Positions 29,077 through 39,352 are shown, counted from the stretch's first letter. The stretch is DNA of 64,000 nucleotides from Pandoraea cepalis (GCF_902459665.1 NZ_CABPSL010000002.1:62001-126000), one strand, 5' to 3'. Notes: generated from the sequence alone by a model not told the origin. Numbers and translations: made by a program.

Positions 29077-30113
29077 ATCGTTGCTCCTTCGGTTGATCGT
29101 TGTCGTTCGAGCTGCGCGGATAGGCGCCCGTACACTGCACGCGCATTGCCTTCGAAAATACGCCGGCGGTCCGCGTCGCTGAGCCATTCGATGGCATCGA
29201 TATAGCGGCGCGTGTCGTCGAAGTAATGGCCGGTTTCCGGATCGATCCCCTGCACCGCGCCGATCGTTTCCGACGCGAACAGAATGTTCTTCGCCGGAAT
29301 CACCTTGGCGAGCAGTTCGGCGCCCGGCTGATGGTAGACGCATGTATCGAAGAAGACATTGTTCAGCAGGTGCTCGGTGAGCAGCGGCCGATTCATCTCC
29401 TGCGCGAGCCCGCGATAACGTCCCCAGTGATACGGCACCGCGCCGCCGCCGTGTGGAATGATGAACTTGAGCGTCGGGAAATCGGCAAACAGGTCGGCGC
29501 TCAGCAACTGCATGAACGCCGAGGTGTCGCCGTTGATGTAATGGGCGCCGGTTGCATGGAAGTTGGGATTGCACGAGGACGAAACGTGAATCATCGCCGG
29601 CACGTCGAGTTCAACCAGTGCTTCGTAGAGCGGGTACCACGAGCGGTGGCTCAACGGCGGCCCAGACCAGTGTCCACCTGACGGATCGGGATTCAGATTG
29701 CAACCGATAAAGCCCAAGTCCTCTACGCATCGCCGCAACTCGGCGATGCAGTTTTCCGGTGCTACGCCCGGCGCCTGCGGCAGCTGGCAGACGCCGACGA
29801 AGTTGCGCGGGAAAAGCTCGCACACGCGATGTACGAGGTCGTTGCAGGCCTCCGACCAGACCGCGTTGGCTTGCGCTGAAGCCAGGTGGTGGCCCATGCC
29901 GGCAGCGCGCGGGGAGAAGATCGTAAGATCGGTGCCGCGCTCGCGCTGGATACGCAACTGACCGCGTTCGATGCTCTCGCGAATTTCGTCGTCGGAAATG
30001 TTGGGGCGAGGGGGCGGCGCAACGCCGTCCTTCAGCGCTGCGATCTGCTGCGCGCGCCATGTTTCGTGTTGCGGGGGTGAGGTCGTATAGTGACCGTGAC
30101 AATCAATGATCAT
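29073..30113 (-). CDS. ligJ: 4-oxalomesaconate hydratase, LigJ type
   Basis: A 346-aa amidohydrolase-superfamily enzyme adding water to 4-oxalomesaconate. It starts with the metal site DCHGHYTT (HxH) and follows Sphingobium LigJ closely along its length as I recall it (NLNPDPSGGHW, PAMIHVSSSCNPNFHATGAHY, FIIPHGGGAVPYHWGR, FASETIGAVQGIDPETG). This is the amidohydrolase form, unlike the PIG-L-type GalB of Pseudomonas. It is the middle gene of MFS-ligJ-ligK and works in the protocatechuate 4,5-cleavage or gallate routes. Confidence 0.88.
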   Translation of the reverse strand: MIIDCHGHYTTSPPQHETWRAQQIAALKDGVAPPPRPNISDDEIRESIERGQLRIQRERGTDLTIFSPRAAGMGHHLASAQANAVWSEACNDLVHRVCELFPRNFVGVCQLPQAPGVAPENCIAELRRCVEDLGFIGCNLNPDPSGGHWSGPPLSHRSWYPLYEALVELDVPAMIHVSSSCNPNFHATGAHYINGDTSAFMQLLSADLFADFPTLKFIIPHGGGAVPYHWGRYRGLAQEMNRPLLTEHLLNNVFFDTCVYHQPGAELLAKVIPAKNILFASETIGAVQGIDPETGHYFDDTRRYIDAIEWLSDADRRRIFEGNARAVYGRLSAQLERQRSTEGATI

Positions 30114-30143
30114 GCGTGACTTCCGTAACGTTGTGTGCGGGAT

Positions 30144-31466
30144 TCAGGTGCGGGCGGCGGAATCCGCCGTGGACAGCGAAGTGTCTTCGTCGTCGGCCGG
30201 CTTCACTCGCATCACGAGCGCGATGACTGTCGCCATGACGAGGAACGCCGCGATCGTCAGCAGCGCGAACTTGAAGTTGCCCGTCGCGTTGCGCACGAGC
30301 CCGATGCTCCACGGCCCAACCAGCCCACCGAACTGCGCGATCGTGTTGATGAGCGCGATAGTCGCAGCGCCCGCCGCGCCGGTCCTGAACGAGGATGCGA
30401 GGCTCCAGAACAGCGGGTTGCCGGCGTAGATGAAAAGGCCCGTTATGCACAGCAGTACGTAGGCGATAACGGGATTCGGCGCATAAGCACTGCCGGCGAT
30501 GGCGACGGCGCTCATGCCATAGACGAAGGCCAGATGTTTTTTGCGGTCCCCGGTGCGATCCGAACTGCGGCTGATGACGAACGTGCCCAGCACGCCCAGC
30601 AGCGGCGGCACGGCCGAGAGAAAGCCGACCTCGATGTTGCTCAGATGGCCAAGACTCTTGACGATCTGAGGCAGCCAAAGAAAGAGGCCGTAGATGCCGA
30701 CCAAGGCGCAGCCGAACAGACAGGCAAGGCTCCATACGCGAATGTCGCTCGCTACGCGCAGCAGCGGGAAATGGGCGTTGCCACCGACGGCTTCGCGTTC
30801 GGCCGCCAGCGTCGTTTCGAGCCATTGCTTCTCGTCATCGGCGAGCCAGTCGGCATCGGCCGGGCGCTCGGTCATGATGCGCAGGGTGACAAGTCCCAGC
30901 AGCATCGCCGGAATGCCTTCGAGGATGAACATCCACTGCCATCCTTGCAGGCCCAGAACGCCGTTGGCATACGTCATCAGCGCGGTTGAGATGGGGCCGC
31001 CCAGCACGGCGGAAAACGATCCCGCTATGATGTAGCCACCCACCGCGCGGGCCCGGTAGCGCAACGGAAACCATTTGGTTAGGTACACAGCCACGCCAGG
31101 CAGGAAGCCCGCTTCCATCACGCCGAGCAAAAAGCGCAACGCGTAGAAGCTCTTATCGTCAAAGACGAAGGCCGTTGCGGCCGCCACCGCACCCCACGTG
31201 AGCAAGATGCGCGCGATCCAGCGGCGCGCGCCCACGCGATGCAGCAGCAGGTTGCTCGGCACCTCCAGGAGCATGTAGCCGACGAAGAAAATGCTGCCTG
31301 CGAAGCCGAACACGGCGGGCGAAAAGCCGAGCGCCTTGTTCATGTCGAGCGCCGCGAAGCCGATGTTGATGCGATCGAGGTAGTTGAAGAACATCATCGC
31401 GAAGAGCATAGGCATGAGCCGCCCGTACACCTTTCGCATGGTTGCCGCTTCGTTGAATGGGGTCAT
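30144..31466 (-). CDS. MFS transporter, ACS family
   Basis: A 440-aa carrier with twelve predicted membrane segments and the family motifs NYLDRINIGFAALDM, the loop GARRWIARILLTWG, and WFPLRYRARAVGGYIIAG. The anion:cation symporter branch takes up organic acids, aromatic acids and tartrate-like compounds. Its operon with ligJ and ligK suggests gallate, protocatechuate or a related tricarboxylate as substrate (inference). The 170-base upstream region follows the LysR gene on the same strand. Confidence 0.82.
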   Translation of the reverse strand: MTPFNEAATMRKVYGRLMPMLFAMMFFNYLDRINIGFAALDMNKALGFSPAVFGFAGSIFFVGYMLLEVPSNLLLHRVGARRWIARILLTWGAVAAATAFVFDDKSFYALRFLLGVMEAGFLPGVAVYLTKWFPLRYRARAVGGYIIAGSFSAVLGGPISTALMTYANGVLGLQGWQWMFILEGIPAMLLGLVTLRIMTERPADADWLADDEKQWLETTLAAEREAVGGNAHFPLLRVASDIRVWSLACLFGCALVGIYGLFLWLPQIVKSLGHLSNIEVGFLSAVPPLLGVLGTFVISRSSDRTGDRKKHLAFVYGMSAVAIAGSAYAPNPVIAYVLLCITGLFIYAGNPLFWSLASSFRTGAAGAATIALINTIAQFGGLVGPWSIGLVRNATGNFKFALLTIAAFLVMATVIALVMRVKPADDEDTSLSTADSAART

Positions 31467-31634
31467 GCCGTCTCCACGTTCTTTATGTCGGATCGCGAGG
31501 GCTCTGTGGCCCTGCGTTACAAACGGCCTTTGCCGTCAGCGTGCCCGCACCTGTGCCGCGCCTGATAAGGCGGGCCGGTTCGGATCACGAAAACCGATGA
31601 TAAGAAGCGCGGTGTTCGGCGTCCAAGACGCGTT

Positions 31635-31652
31635 GCTTATGTTTCTATAAGC
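31635..31652. promoter_or_regulatory. LysR-type box candidate at lysR 3' end
   Basis: GCTTAT-N6-ATAAGC is a perfect inverted repeat containing a T-N11-A core, the usual form of LysR-family sites. It overlaps the last codons of the LysR gene and lies about 170 bases before the MFS start, so it could control the MFS-ligJ-ligK unit. Confidence 0.4.
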
Positions 31653-32557
31653 TTTTTTTTATAGTATGCGTCCTTGAGTGGCGCGGGAAGGCAGCCGAGG
31701 AAGGCGCGCAGATGCGCCGAGTCATCGTCAGCGCGGAATGTTGCAGCCAGCGTTGACCATTGCGACGCGCCTGGGTTCGCGAGATGGCGGAAAACGACGT
31801 CCTTGCGGCCATGCCGTGCCACGGACTCGCCGACAAACGTCACGCCGAGTCCCGCCGCGACGAGCGCGATGGCGGTCTGGATTTCGTAGGCTTGATGAGC
31901 GACGAATGGCGTCACGCCCGCATCGCGATACAAGGACTGCACAGTGTGCTTGAACTGCGCGTTCTGGTGCTTCGGATACAGGATGAGCGGTGTGTCTTCG
32001 AGTTCGGAAATGCAAACCTTCTTCTTCCCCGCCAGCGGATGATCCGGTGAAAGCACTGCCACGATGTGTTCACGCAGCAGCGGATACGTCACGCAGCCGG
32101 GGATGTCGAGCGGTTGACGTCCGATGCCGACGTGAATGCGCATGTCGCGCAACGCATCGGCCTGCTCGTCGGTCAACATCTCGAAGAGCTTCAGTTCGAT
32201 CTGTGGGTAAGCCCGATGGAATGCCTTCAGTGCGGGCGGCAGGATGCTGTACATCGCAGATCGCGTGAAGCCGATGGACAGCCAGCCACGTCGTCCTACG
32301 CCAATTTCCTGGGCGCCGAGGCTCGCCTGCTCCCATGAGCCGAGAATCTGGCGTGCCTCGGTGCAGAGATAGTGGCCCGCTTCGGTGAGTCGAAGCGGCC
32401 GCCTTGCGCGGTCGACGAGTTGCGTGCCAAGCCGCTCTTCCAGCAGTCGTATCTGCTGACTCAGTGCGGGTTGCGCGATATGCAAACGCTCCGCCGCGCG
32501 GCTGAAGTTCAGCTCCTCGGCAAGAATGACGAAGCACTGCAAGGACCTGAAATTCAT
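31637..32557 (-). CDS. LysR-family regulator of the lig/MFS unit
   Basis: A 306-aa LysR-type transcription factor. The N-terminal winged helix-turn-helix is typical (MNFRSLQCFVILAEELNFSRAAERLHIAQPALSQQIRLLEERLG); residues 90-300 form the effector domain (LSIGFTRSAMYSILPPALKAF). The start at 32557 was chosen by the family N-terminus; an open frame upstream is not related. It is upstream of and on the same strand as the MFS carrier rather than divergent. The effector is probably an aromatic-acid catabolite. Confidence 0.88.
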   Translation of the reverse strand: MNFRSLQCFVILAEELNFSRAAERLHIAQPALSQQIRLLEERLGTQLVDRARRPLRLTEAGHYLCTEARQILGSWEQASLGAQEIGVGRRGWLSIGFTRSAMYSILPPALKAFHRAYPQIELKLFEMLTDEQADALRDMRIHVGIGRQPLDIPGCVTYPLLREHIVAVLSPDHPLAGKKKVCISELEDTPLILYPKHQNAQFKHTVQSLYRDAGVTPFVAHQAYEIQTAIALVAAGLGVTFVGESVARHGRKDVVFRHLANPGASQWSTLAATFRADDDSAHLRAFLGCLPAPLKDAYYKKKLIET

Positions 32558-32615
32558 GTCAACTTTCCTAACGTCCGGTGAGTCGCGCGCATCAGGCGAT
32601 GGGGTCGTGCGCTGC

Positions 32616-33653
32616 TCACGTGCTCTCTCGATCGATGATCGTGAACCCTGTATCGACACGCAGCGTTTCGTTGAAGGGCGGGTTCCCATCCAGTCGCTGC
32701 AGCAGGGCCTCGGCGGCAAGGCGTCCGATCATCGCCCCGTCGATGCGGACCGTCGACAAGGACGGATGGACGTGGGCGGCGGTGCTCAGATCGCCGAAGC
32801 CCATCACCGCCACTTGCTGCGGAACGCCAATGCCGCGACTCGCCGCCTCGGCGAGAATGCCCTGCGCCAGCATGTCGGTGCTGCAAACAATCACGTCGGG
32901 CAATCCTTTGTCGAGCAAGCGTACAAAGCCTTCGCGCCCCGCTTGCAGTGTTGCCGGCGCGGGCAGGACTTCCAACGGCACATCGTCCATTCCGTGCGCC
33001 TTCAATGCCTCCACGATACTGATACTGCGGCGCATTCCGCGCGGATCGTCGGCTGACATCAGGGCGAACCGCCGGTACGATTTCTTCAGCAGATGGTCGA
33101 CCACCGCGCGGCCGACGGCTTCGTGCGAGAAACCGACCAGCATGTCGATGGGGTCGTCGGCCAGGTCCCACACTTCCACGATCGGCACGTTCGTCTTGAG
33201 CAACCGCTCGCGCGTGACGCTGGAGTGGTCGGTGCCGGTGAGGACGATTGCATCCGGTCGCCGGCCGAGCAAGGTGTGCACGAGTTGCTCTTCCCGTTCG
33301 CGACGGTAGTCCGTTAGCCCCAGCAGCGTTTCATAGCCCGACGCGGCCAGCGTTGACATCATCGTCTGCACCAGTTCCGTGAAGATCGATGTCGCAATCG
33401 TCGGCAACAGCAACGCCACGAGGTGGCTCCGGTTCGTGGCAAGCGCGCCCGCCAGCAGGTTGGGCACGTAGCCGGTCACGCGAACGGCGTCGAGCACCCG
33501 TTGCCGCGTTGTTTCGCGCACGAGTTCCGGTCGCTTCAGCGTGCGTGACACCGTCATCGCCGTAACGCCGGCCAGGCGTGCAACGTCTTCCAACGTCACG
33601 TTGTCGTTCGTCTGAGGCGGCCGACTGGCGGACGGCCTGTAGTGCTCTTCCAT
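32616..33653 (-). CDS. LacI-family regulator, GntR-repressor-like
   Basis: A 345-aa repressor: the helix-turn-helix NVTLEDVARLAGVTAMTVSRTLKRPELV and hinge region (YVPNLLAGALATNRSHLVALLLP) are followed by a periplasmic-binding-protein-like sugar domain. It resembles gluconate repressors. It is divergent from gudP with a perfect 18-bp palindrome between, so it is the best local candidate to control the glucarate genes; the effector would be a sugar acid (inference). Confidence 0.88.
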   Translation of the reverse strand: MEEHYRPSASRPPQTNDNVTLEDVARLAGVTAMTVSRTLKRPELVRETTRQRVLDAVRVTGYVPNLLAGALATNRSHLVALLLPTIATSIFTELVQTMMSTLAASGYETLLGLTDYRREREEQLVHTLLGRRPDAIVLTGTDHSSVTRERLLKTNVPIVEVWDLADDPIDMLVGFSHEAVGRAVVDHLLKKSYRRFALMSADDPRGMRRSISIVEALKAHGMDDVPLEVLPAPATLQAGREGFVRLLDKGLPDVIVCSTDMLAQGILAEAASRGIGVPQQVAVMGFGDLSTAAHVHPSLSTVRIDGAMIGRLAAEALLQRLDGNPPFNETLRVDTGFTIIDREST

Positions 33654-33712
33654 CGTGGCTCCCTGTGTTCATCCATTCTATCGATAAGAGAACGCGATTA
33701 GAGGGTTCAATG

Positions 33713-33730
33713 ACATACGACGTCGTATGT
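33713..33730. promoter_or_regulatory. Perfect 18-bp palindrome upstream of gudP
   Basis: ACATACGACGTCGTATGT is exactly self-complementary. Its core 33715-33728 fits ATRYGAYGWCRYAT at all positions, as at kdgD/garD. It lies 60 bases from the LacI-gene start and 92 from gudP. A second imperfect hairpin (AAATCC.GGG / CCCGGATTT) follows at 33733-33756. Confidence 0.65.
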
Positions 33731-33821
33731 ATAAATCCCGGGAAAACCCGGATTTTCGGACTGTTTGCGCTAACATATGCTTCCAACACATAAGACATCA
33801 CACAACATTTCGGAGGCGATG

Positions 33822-35243
33822 ATGGAAAATGGCGTAAGGCGGGCAGCCCTGGCTCGGGATGAGGCGCTGGGCACGGCGGCCGTGACGGCAGGCGGCGTCG
33901 ATGGCCGTTATGCGGGGCAAAGCAAGGCGCGCTACCTGGTCGTTTTCATGCTTTTCCTGATCACGACGGTCAACTACGCCGATCGCGGAACGCTCTCTAT
34001 TACGGGCACGGCCATACAGCACCAACTGGGTATTTCGCCGGTCGCGATGGGCTACCTGTTCTCGTCGTTCGCATGGGCCTATGTCGCCGCGCAGATTCCC
34101 GGTGGCTGGCTGCTCGATCGCTTCGGCACCAAGCGGGTCTATGCCTGCAGTATCTTCTTTTGGTCACTGGTGACGGCGCTGCAGGGTCTGGTCGCGGGCT
34201 TGCCGGTGGCGATGGCGGTCATCACGCTGTTCGCGTTGCGCTTTCTCGTGGGGGCGGCCGAGGCGCCGGCATTCCCGGGCAATTCGCGCATGACCGCCAC
34301 GTGGTTTCCCACGGCCGAGCGGGGCACGGCGTCGGCCATCTTCAATTCGTCGCAGTATTTCGCCGCCGTGCTGTTCACGCCGCTCATGGGCTGGATCACG
34401 CATGCGTACGGTTGGCAGTACGTGTTCTATGTGATGGGCGCGCTGGGCATCGTGCTCACCGGCGTCTGGCTGAAGACCATCTACGCGCCGCGCCAACACC
34501 CGCTCGCGAACGACGCGGAAGTCCGCTTCATTGCCGATCACGGTGCGATGATCGACCTCGAAGACAAACAAGTCGTCGCGCAGCGTCGCGCCGCGACGGC
34601 GGGTTCGAACGACGGAATGCAGGGGCGCAAGATTTTCAGGCAACTGCTCAAGAGCCGCATGATGCTTGGCGTGTTCATCGCGCAATACTGCATCACGACG
34701 CTCACCTATTTCTTCCTGACGTGGTTCCCGATCTACCTCGTGCAGGAGCGCCATATGTCGATCCTGAAGGCGGGCTTCGTGTCGTCGATCCCGGCGATTG
34801 CCGGCTTCCTCGGCGGCTTGCTCGGCGGCGTGGTGTCGGACCGGATGATGAAGCATGGCTTCTCGACGTCGACCGCGCGCAAGGTGCCCATCGTCGTCGG
34901 GCTGCTGCTGTCGACCTGCATGATCGCCTGCAACTATGTGGACAACCAATGGGTCGTGGTCGGCATCATGGCGGCGGCGTTCTTCGGCAAGGGCATCGGC
35001 GCGCTGGGCTGGGCCGTTGTGTCGGATACGGCGCCGAAGCAAGCCAGTGGGCTGTGCGCGGGCCTCTTCAATACGTTCGGTAACACGGCAGGTATCACGA
35101 CGCCGATCGTGATCGGATATCTCGTGCAAGACACGGGTTCGTTCGCGGCGGCACTGGTCTTCGTGAGCGCCAATGCGCTGATTGCGATCGTGTGCTACCT
35201 GTTCGTCGTGGGCAAGATCGAGCGCTTCGAGCTGGCGGCGTAA
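33822..35243 (+). CDS. gudP: MFS hexarate transporter (D-glucarate/galactarate)
   Basis: A 473-aa MFS symporter of the ACS family with twelve membrane segments and motifs NYADRGTLSITG, GGWLLDRFGTKRVYA, RFLVGAAEAPAFPGNSRMTATWFP. It resembles GudP/GarP carriers for D-glucarate and galactarate. GGAGG lies five bases before the ATG at 33822; an ATG three bases earlier and one at 33777 are alternatives. It is the first gene of gudP-lactonase-gudD, behind the 18-bp palindrome. Confidence 0.88.
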   Translation: MENGVRRAALARDEALGTAAVTAGGVDGRYAGQSKARYLVVFMLFLITTVNYADRGTLSITGTAIQHQLGISPVAMGYLFSSFAWAYVAAQIPGGWLLDRFGTKRVYACSIFFWSLVTALQGLVAGLPVAMAVITLFALRFLVGAAEAPAFPGNSRMTATWFPTAERGTASAIFNSSQYFAAVLFTPLMGWITHAYGWQYVFYVMGALGIVLTGVWLKTIYAPRQHPLANDAEVRFIADHGAMIDLEDKQVVAQRRAATAGSNDGMQGRKIFRQLLKSRMMLGVFIAQYCITTLTYFFLTWFPIYLVQERHMSILKAGFVSSIPAIAGFLGGLLGGVVSDRMMKHGFSTSTARKVPIVVGLLLSTCMIACNYVDNQWVVVGIMAAAFFGKGIGALGWAVVSDTAPKQASGLCAGLFNTFGNTAGITTPIVIGYLVQDTGSFAAALVFVSANALIAIVCYLFVVGKIERFELAA

Positions 35244-35282
35244 CGCATACCTGGCTACCGGTCCCATCGCAAGGAGATTCGA

Positions 35283-36365
35283 TTGAATACCGCCCGCGGA
35301 TTGCACGAGCAAGGTTCGCCCCTCGAGGCCGCATCGTCGAGCGCCATGGCGACGGCGGATGCCTTCGCCGGTGCGCAGCCGCTCGGCGGGTCGCCCGATG
35401 CCCATCGGGTGGCATTCCAGCCGAGCACGCGCTACCCGGACGTCGCCATCGAAATTCTCGATCCGAGCTTCGCGAAATACCGGCTCTACAGCAGCGCGGT
35501 CGAGCAGTTGGGGACCGGAATGCGCTGGGCCGAAGGCCCCGTGTACTTCCCCGCGGCACGCTACCTCGTCTTGAGCGACATTCCCAACAATCGCATGATG
35601 CGCTATGACGAAGTGACGGGGCATTGGGGTGTCTTTCGCCAGCCGTCGAATCAGAGCAACGGGAACACCCGAGACCGCCAAGGGCGACTCGTCACGTGCG
35701 AGCATCTCACGCGGCGCGTCACGCGCACGGAGCACAGCGGCAAGATCACGGTGCTCGCGAACGGCTATCAGGGCAAGCGCCTGAACTCGCCGAACGATGT
35801 CGTCTGCCAGTCGAACGGCGCCCTCTGGTTTACCGATCCGCCCTTCGGCATCGCCGGGCATTGGGAAGGCGAGAAGGCGACGCCCGAGCTGCCGCCATCG
35901 GTCTATCGTCTTTCGCCGGACGGTGAGTTGCAGGCGATGATCACCGACCTCGCCGGGCCGAACGGCCTGGCGTTCTCACCAGACGAGTCGAAGCTCTATG
36001 TGATCGATAGCCGGGCCACGCCGAGCCGCGTGCTGTGGCAATACGATGTCGGCGCAAACGGCGTCACGTTGTCGAACAAGTCGAAGCTTTTCGATGCCAA
36101 CGGCGCCGGGGCGCTCGACGGCTTCGCGGTCGATACGGATGGCAACCTGTGGTGCGGCTGGGGCTCGGACGGACGCACCGGTGTCAGTTCCGCCGACCTC
36201 GACGGGGTGAAGGTCTTCAACGCGAACGGCCGGCCGATCGGCTTTATCCGATTGCCGGAACGCTGCGCGAACCTGACGTTCGGCGGTCCGAAGAACAACC
36301 GGCTGTATATGGCAAGTTCGCATTCGCTTTATTCGCTTTATGTGGAAGCCGAGGGCGCCGTCTGA
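35283..36365 (+). CDS. SMP-30/gluconolactonase-family lactonase
   Basis: A 360-aa six-bladed beta-propeller lactonase. The metal ligands of the family are visible: Glu in [11 protein letters not shown], Asn in [10 protein letters not shown], Asp in GALDGFAVD. It probably hydrolyses a sugar-acid lactone; in hexarate operons this family opens glucaro- or galactaro-lactones produced by uronate dehydrogenase (family knowledge). The start is TTG at 35283, supported by AAGGAG six bases upstream; the first ATG in frame is at 35346. The N-terminal 45 residues look like an extension. It lies between gudP and gudD. Confidence 0.85.
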   Translation: MNTARGLHEQGSPLEAASSSAMATADAFAGAQPLGGSPDAHRVAFQPSTRYPDVAIEILDPSFAKYRLYSSAVEQLGTGMRWAEGPVYFPAARYLVLSDIPNNRMMRYDEVTGHWGVFRQPSNQSNGNTRDRQGRLVTCEHLTRRVTRTEHSGKITVLANGYQGKRLNSPNDVVCQSNGALWFTDPPFGIAGHWEGEKATPELPPSVYRLSPDGELQAMITDLAGPNGLAFSPDESKLYVIDSRATPSRVLWQYDVGANGVTLSNKSKLFDANGAGALDGFAVDTDGNLWCGWGSDGRTGVSSADLDGVKVFNANGRPIGFIRLPERCANLTFGGPKNNRLYMASSHSLYSLYVEAEGAV

Positions 36366-36411
36366 TCGTCACGACGCTCGCCTGTTTCCCTCAACTACTG
36401 GTACTTCGTTT

Positions 36412-37761
36412 ATGTCCACGACTCTCACTCGCGCCAACGCCACGCCTACCGTCACCGAACTGCGCGTCATTCCCGTTGCCGGGCGCGACAGCATGCTGAT
36501 GAATCTTTCGGGCGCACACGGCCCGTTCTTCACGCGCAATATCGTGATCCTGACCGACAGCGCGGGGAACACGGGCGTAGGGGAAGTGCCGGGCGGCGAG
36601 ACCATCCGCAAGACGATCGACGATGCGCGTGCCTACGTCGTCGGTCAATCGATCGGCAACCTGCAAGCGATTCTGAATCGCGTGCGTACCGCGTTCGCCG
36701 ATCGCGACGCGGGCGGTCGCGGTCTGCAGACCTTCGACCTGCGCACTACGATCCACGCCGTCACGGCGCTCGAAGCGGCGCTGCTCGACCTGCTCGGCCA
36801 GCACCTTGGCGTGCCGGTCGCCGCCTTGCTCGGCGAAGGCCAGCAACGCGACGAGGTGGAGATGCTCGGCTACCTGTTCTATGTCGGCGATCGTAACAAG
36901 ACCGATCTACCGTATGCCTCGGGCGCGCAAGGGCGCGACGACTGGGAGCGTCTGCGCACGGAAGTCGCACTGACGCCGGAAGCGGTTGTGCGTCTCGCGC
37001 AAGCCGCGAAGGCGCGTTATGGCTTCAATGATTTCAAGCTCAAGGGCGGCGTGCTCTCAGGCGACGCGGAAATGGAAGCGGCCACCGCGCTTGCGGAGTG
37101 CTTCCCGGAAGCACGCGTGACGCTCGACCCGAACGGCGCCTGGTCGCTTGCCGAAGCGATCCGCCTGTGCCGTGACAAGCACGACGTTCTTGCCTACGCG
37201 GAAGACCCGTGCGGCGCGGAGAATGGCTATTCTGGCCGCGAAGTGATGGCCGAGTTCCGTCGTGCGACCGGACTGCCGACCGCGACCAACATGATCGCGA
37301 CCGACTGGCGTCAGATGGGCCACGCGATTCAACTGCAATCCGTTGACATTCCGCTGGCCGACCCGCACTTCTGGACGATGCAGGGCTCGGTGCGTGTTGC
37401 GCAGATGTGCAACGACTGGGGCCTCACGTGGGGCTCGCACTCGAACAATCACTTCGACGTGTCGCTGGCCATGTTCACGCACGTTGCCGCCGCCGCGCCC
37501 GGCAAGATCACCGCGATCGACACGCACTGGATCTGGCAGGACGGCCAGCGCCTCACGCGCGATCCGTTGCAGATCGTCGGTGGCAAAGTGAAAGTGCCGG
37601 AAGTGCCGGGCCTCGGCGTAGAACTCGATATGGACGAAGTCGAGAAGGCGCACGCGCTGTATCAGCAGCATGGCCTCGGTGCGCGCGACGACGGGGTCGC
37701 GATGCAGTACCTGATTCCGAACTGGACGTTCGACAACAAGCGTCCGTGCCTCGTGCGCTGA
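36412..37761 (+). CDS. gudD: Glucarate dehydratase
   Basis: A 449-aa enolase-superfamily enzyme converting D-glucarate to 5-keto-4-deoxy-D-glucarate. It shows the KxK base ([14 protein letters not shown]), metal ligands in [18 protein letters not shown] and [10 protein letters not shown], and the catalytic His in [15 protein letters not shown]. Length matches E. coli GudD (446 aa). The start at 36412 begins the conserved N-terminus; the upstream frame is inside non-family sequence. Its product is used by kdgD about 29 kb away. Confidence 0.94.
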   Translation: MSTTLTRANATPTVTELRVIPVAGRDSMLMNLSGAHGPFFTRNIVILTDSAGNTGVGEVPGGETIRKTIDDARAYVVGQSIGNLQAILNRVRTAFADRDAGGRGLQTFDLRTTIHAVTALEAALLDLLGQHLGVPVAALLGEGQQRDEVEMLGYLFYVGDRNKTDLPYASGAQGRDDWERLRTEVALTPEAVVRLAQAAKARYGFNDFKLKGGVLSGDAEMEAATALAECFPEARVTLDPNGAWSLAEAIRLCRDKHDVLAYAEDPCGAENGYSGREVMAEFRRATGLPTATNMIATDWRQMGHAIQLQSVDIPLADPHFWTMQGSVRVAQMCNDWGLTWGSHSNNHFDVSLAMFTHVAAAAPGKITAIDTHWIWQDGQRLTRDPLQIVGGKVKVPEVPGLGVELDMDEVEKAHALYQQHGLGARDDGVAMQYLIPNWTFDNKRPCLVR

Positions 37762-37834
37762 GGCACTTCGCTCGAGCATCGGTGGAAAACATCGGAGGCT
37801 GGTAAAATGCGCGTCCCATGCGGAACGTTATTTT

Positions 37835-39322
37835 ATGAAGTCTCAAACACTTCGGGAGCAGTGGCTCCCGAATCTCCCCGGCAACGTGCTTGCCGGTCTG
37901 ACCACGGCGTTCGCGCTAGTGCCCGAGTGCATCGCTTTCGCGCTGGTCGCTCAAGTCAATCCGCTCATGGGCCTCTACGGGGCCTTCATCGTCTGCGCGC
38001 TCACCGCCATCTTCGGCGGTCGTCCCGGCATGATCTCGGGGGCGGCCGGATCGATGGCGGTGGTCATCGTCGCACTGGTCATCCAACACGGCGTGCAATA
38101 TCTGCTGGCGACCGTCGTTCTGGGCGGCGTGCTCATGATGCTCTTCGGCCTGTTGCGTCTCGGCAAGCTGATTCGCATGGTGCCGCACCCGGTGATGATC
38201 GGTTTCGTGAATGGGCTCGCGATTGTCATTGCCATGGCGCAACTGGCACATTTCAAGCGCGCCACGCCGCAAGGCGACGTCTGGCTGCAAGGCACACCGC
38301 TGGCCATCATGTGCGCGCTGGTTGCGCTCACGATGCTGATCGTGTATGGGCTGCCACGCCTCACGAAGGCCGCGCCGCCCGCGCTCGTCGCCATCGTTGG
38401 CGTTGGGCTCTTCAGCCAAGGACTGCATCTGCCCACGCGTACGCTCGGCGACATGGCGCACATTGCCGGGGCACTCCCGTCGCTCCATCTGCCGCAAGTG
38501 CCCTTCGATCTGGAGACGTTGCGGATCGTCTTCCCCTACGCATCGCTCATGGCGATGGTCGGTTTGCTGGAGACGCTGCTCACCTTCAATCTCACCGACG
38601 AGATCACGCAAACGCGCGGCCGTCCGAATCGAGAATGCCTCGCGCTCGGCGTGTCGAATGTCGTATCCGGAATGTTTGGGGGCATGGGCGGTTGCGCCAT
38701 GATCGGCCAGACCATGATTAACCTGAGTTCAGGCGGACGCAGCCGCGTCTCGGGGGCGACGGCTGGCATCATGATCCTGCTGTTCGTGCTTTGCCTGTCA
38801 CCGCTCATCGAGCGCATTCCGCTGGCGGCGCTCGTCGGTGTGATGTTCGTCGTCGCCCAGCAGACGTTCGCCTGGGGCTCACTTCGCGTACTCGGCAAAG
38901 TGCCTCGAAACGACGCCCTCGTGATCGTCGCGGTGACGGTCATCACCGTGTTCACGGATCTGGCCGTCGCGGTGATGTGTGGCATTGTTATCGCCGCACT
39001 CAACTTCGCCTGGCAGCATGCCCGCGACATTCGTGCCGACGTGCAAGAGAACGGCGACGACGCCCGTACCTATGTGCTTCATGGCACGCTGTTCTTTGCG
39101 TCGACCGCCAATTTCCAGGACCTGTTCCAGCCGTTGTCCGATGTCCGCCGGATCGTTGTGGATTGCCGGTCTCTGCATGTGGCGGATCACTCGGCCATCG
39201 TGGCGTTCGAGACGCTCAGGGAGCGTTATCGGACGTCGGGTCGAAACGTTCGCTTCGTCAACCTTTCGTTGCGCAATCAACGCCTGCTGGAACGAGCAGG
39301 TGTGAGCCTCGTCGAGGCCTGA
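37835..39322 (+). CDS. SulP-family anion transporter with STAS domain
   Basis: A 495-aa inner-membrane SLC26/SulP protein. It has the consensus N-terminal region NVLAGLTTAFALVPECIAFALVAQVNPLMGLYGAF, about 12-14 membrane segments, and a C-terminal STAS domain (about 405-490: TYVLHGTLFFASTANFQDLF...VVDCRSLHVADHSAIVAFETL). The family carries sulfate, bicarbonate, dicarboxylates and others; the substrate is unassigned. Transcribed alone, 73 bases after gudD. Confidence 0.85.
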   Translation: MKSQTLREQWLPNLPGNVLAGLTTAFALVPECIAFALVAQVNPLMGLYGAFIVCALTAIFGGRPGMISGAAGSMAVVIVALVIQHGVQYLLATVVLGGVLMMLFGLLRLGKLIRMVPHPVMIGFVNGLAIVIAMAQLAHFKRATPQGDVWLQGTPLAIMCALVALTMLIVYGLPRLTKAAPPALVAIVGVGLFSQGLHLPTRTLGDMAHIAGALPSLHLPQVPFDLETLRIVFPYASLMAMVGLLETLLTFNLTDEITQTRGRPNRECLALGVSNVVSGMFGGMGGCAMIGQTMINLSSGGRSRVSGATAGIMILLFVLCLSPLIERIPLAALVGVMFVVAQQTFAWGSLRVLGKVPRNDALVIVAVTVITVFTDLAVAVMCGIVIAALNFAWQHARDIRADVQENGDDARTYVLHGTLFFASTANFQDLFQPLSDVRRIVVDCRSLHVADHSAIVAFETLRERYRTSGRNVRFVNLSLRNQRLLERAGVSLVEA

Positions 39323-39352
39323 GGCACGCTTGCGGGCGATGGCCGTCGCGCG

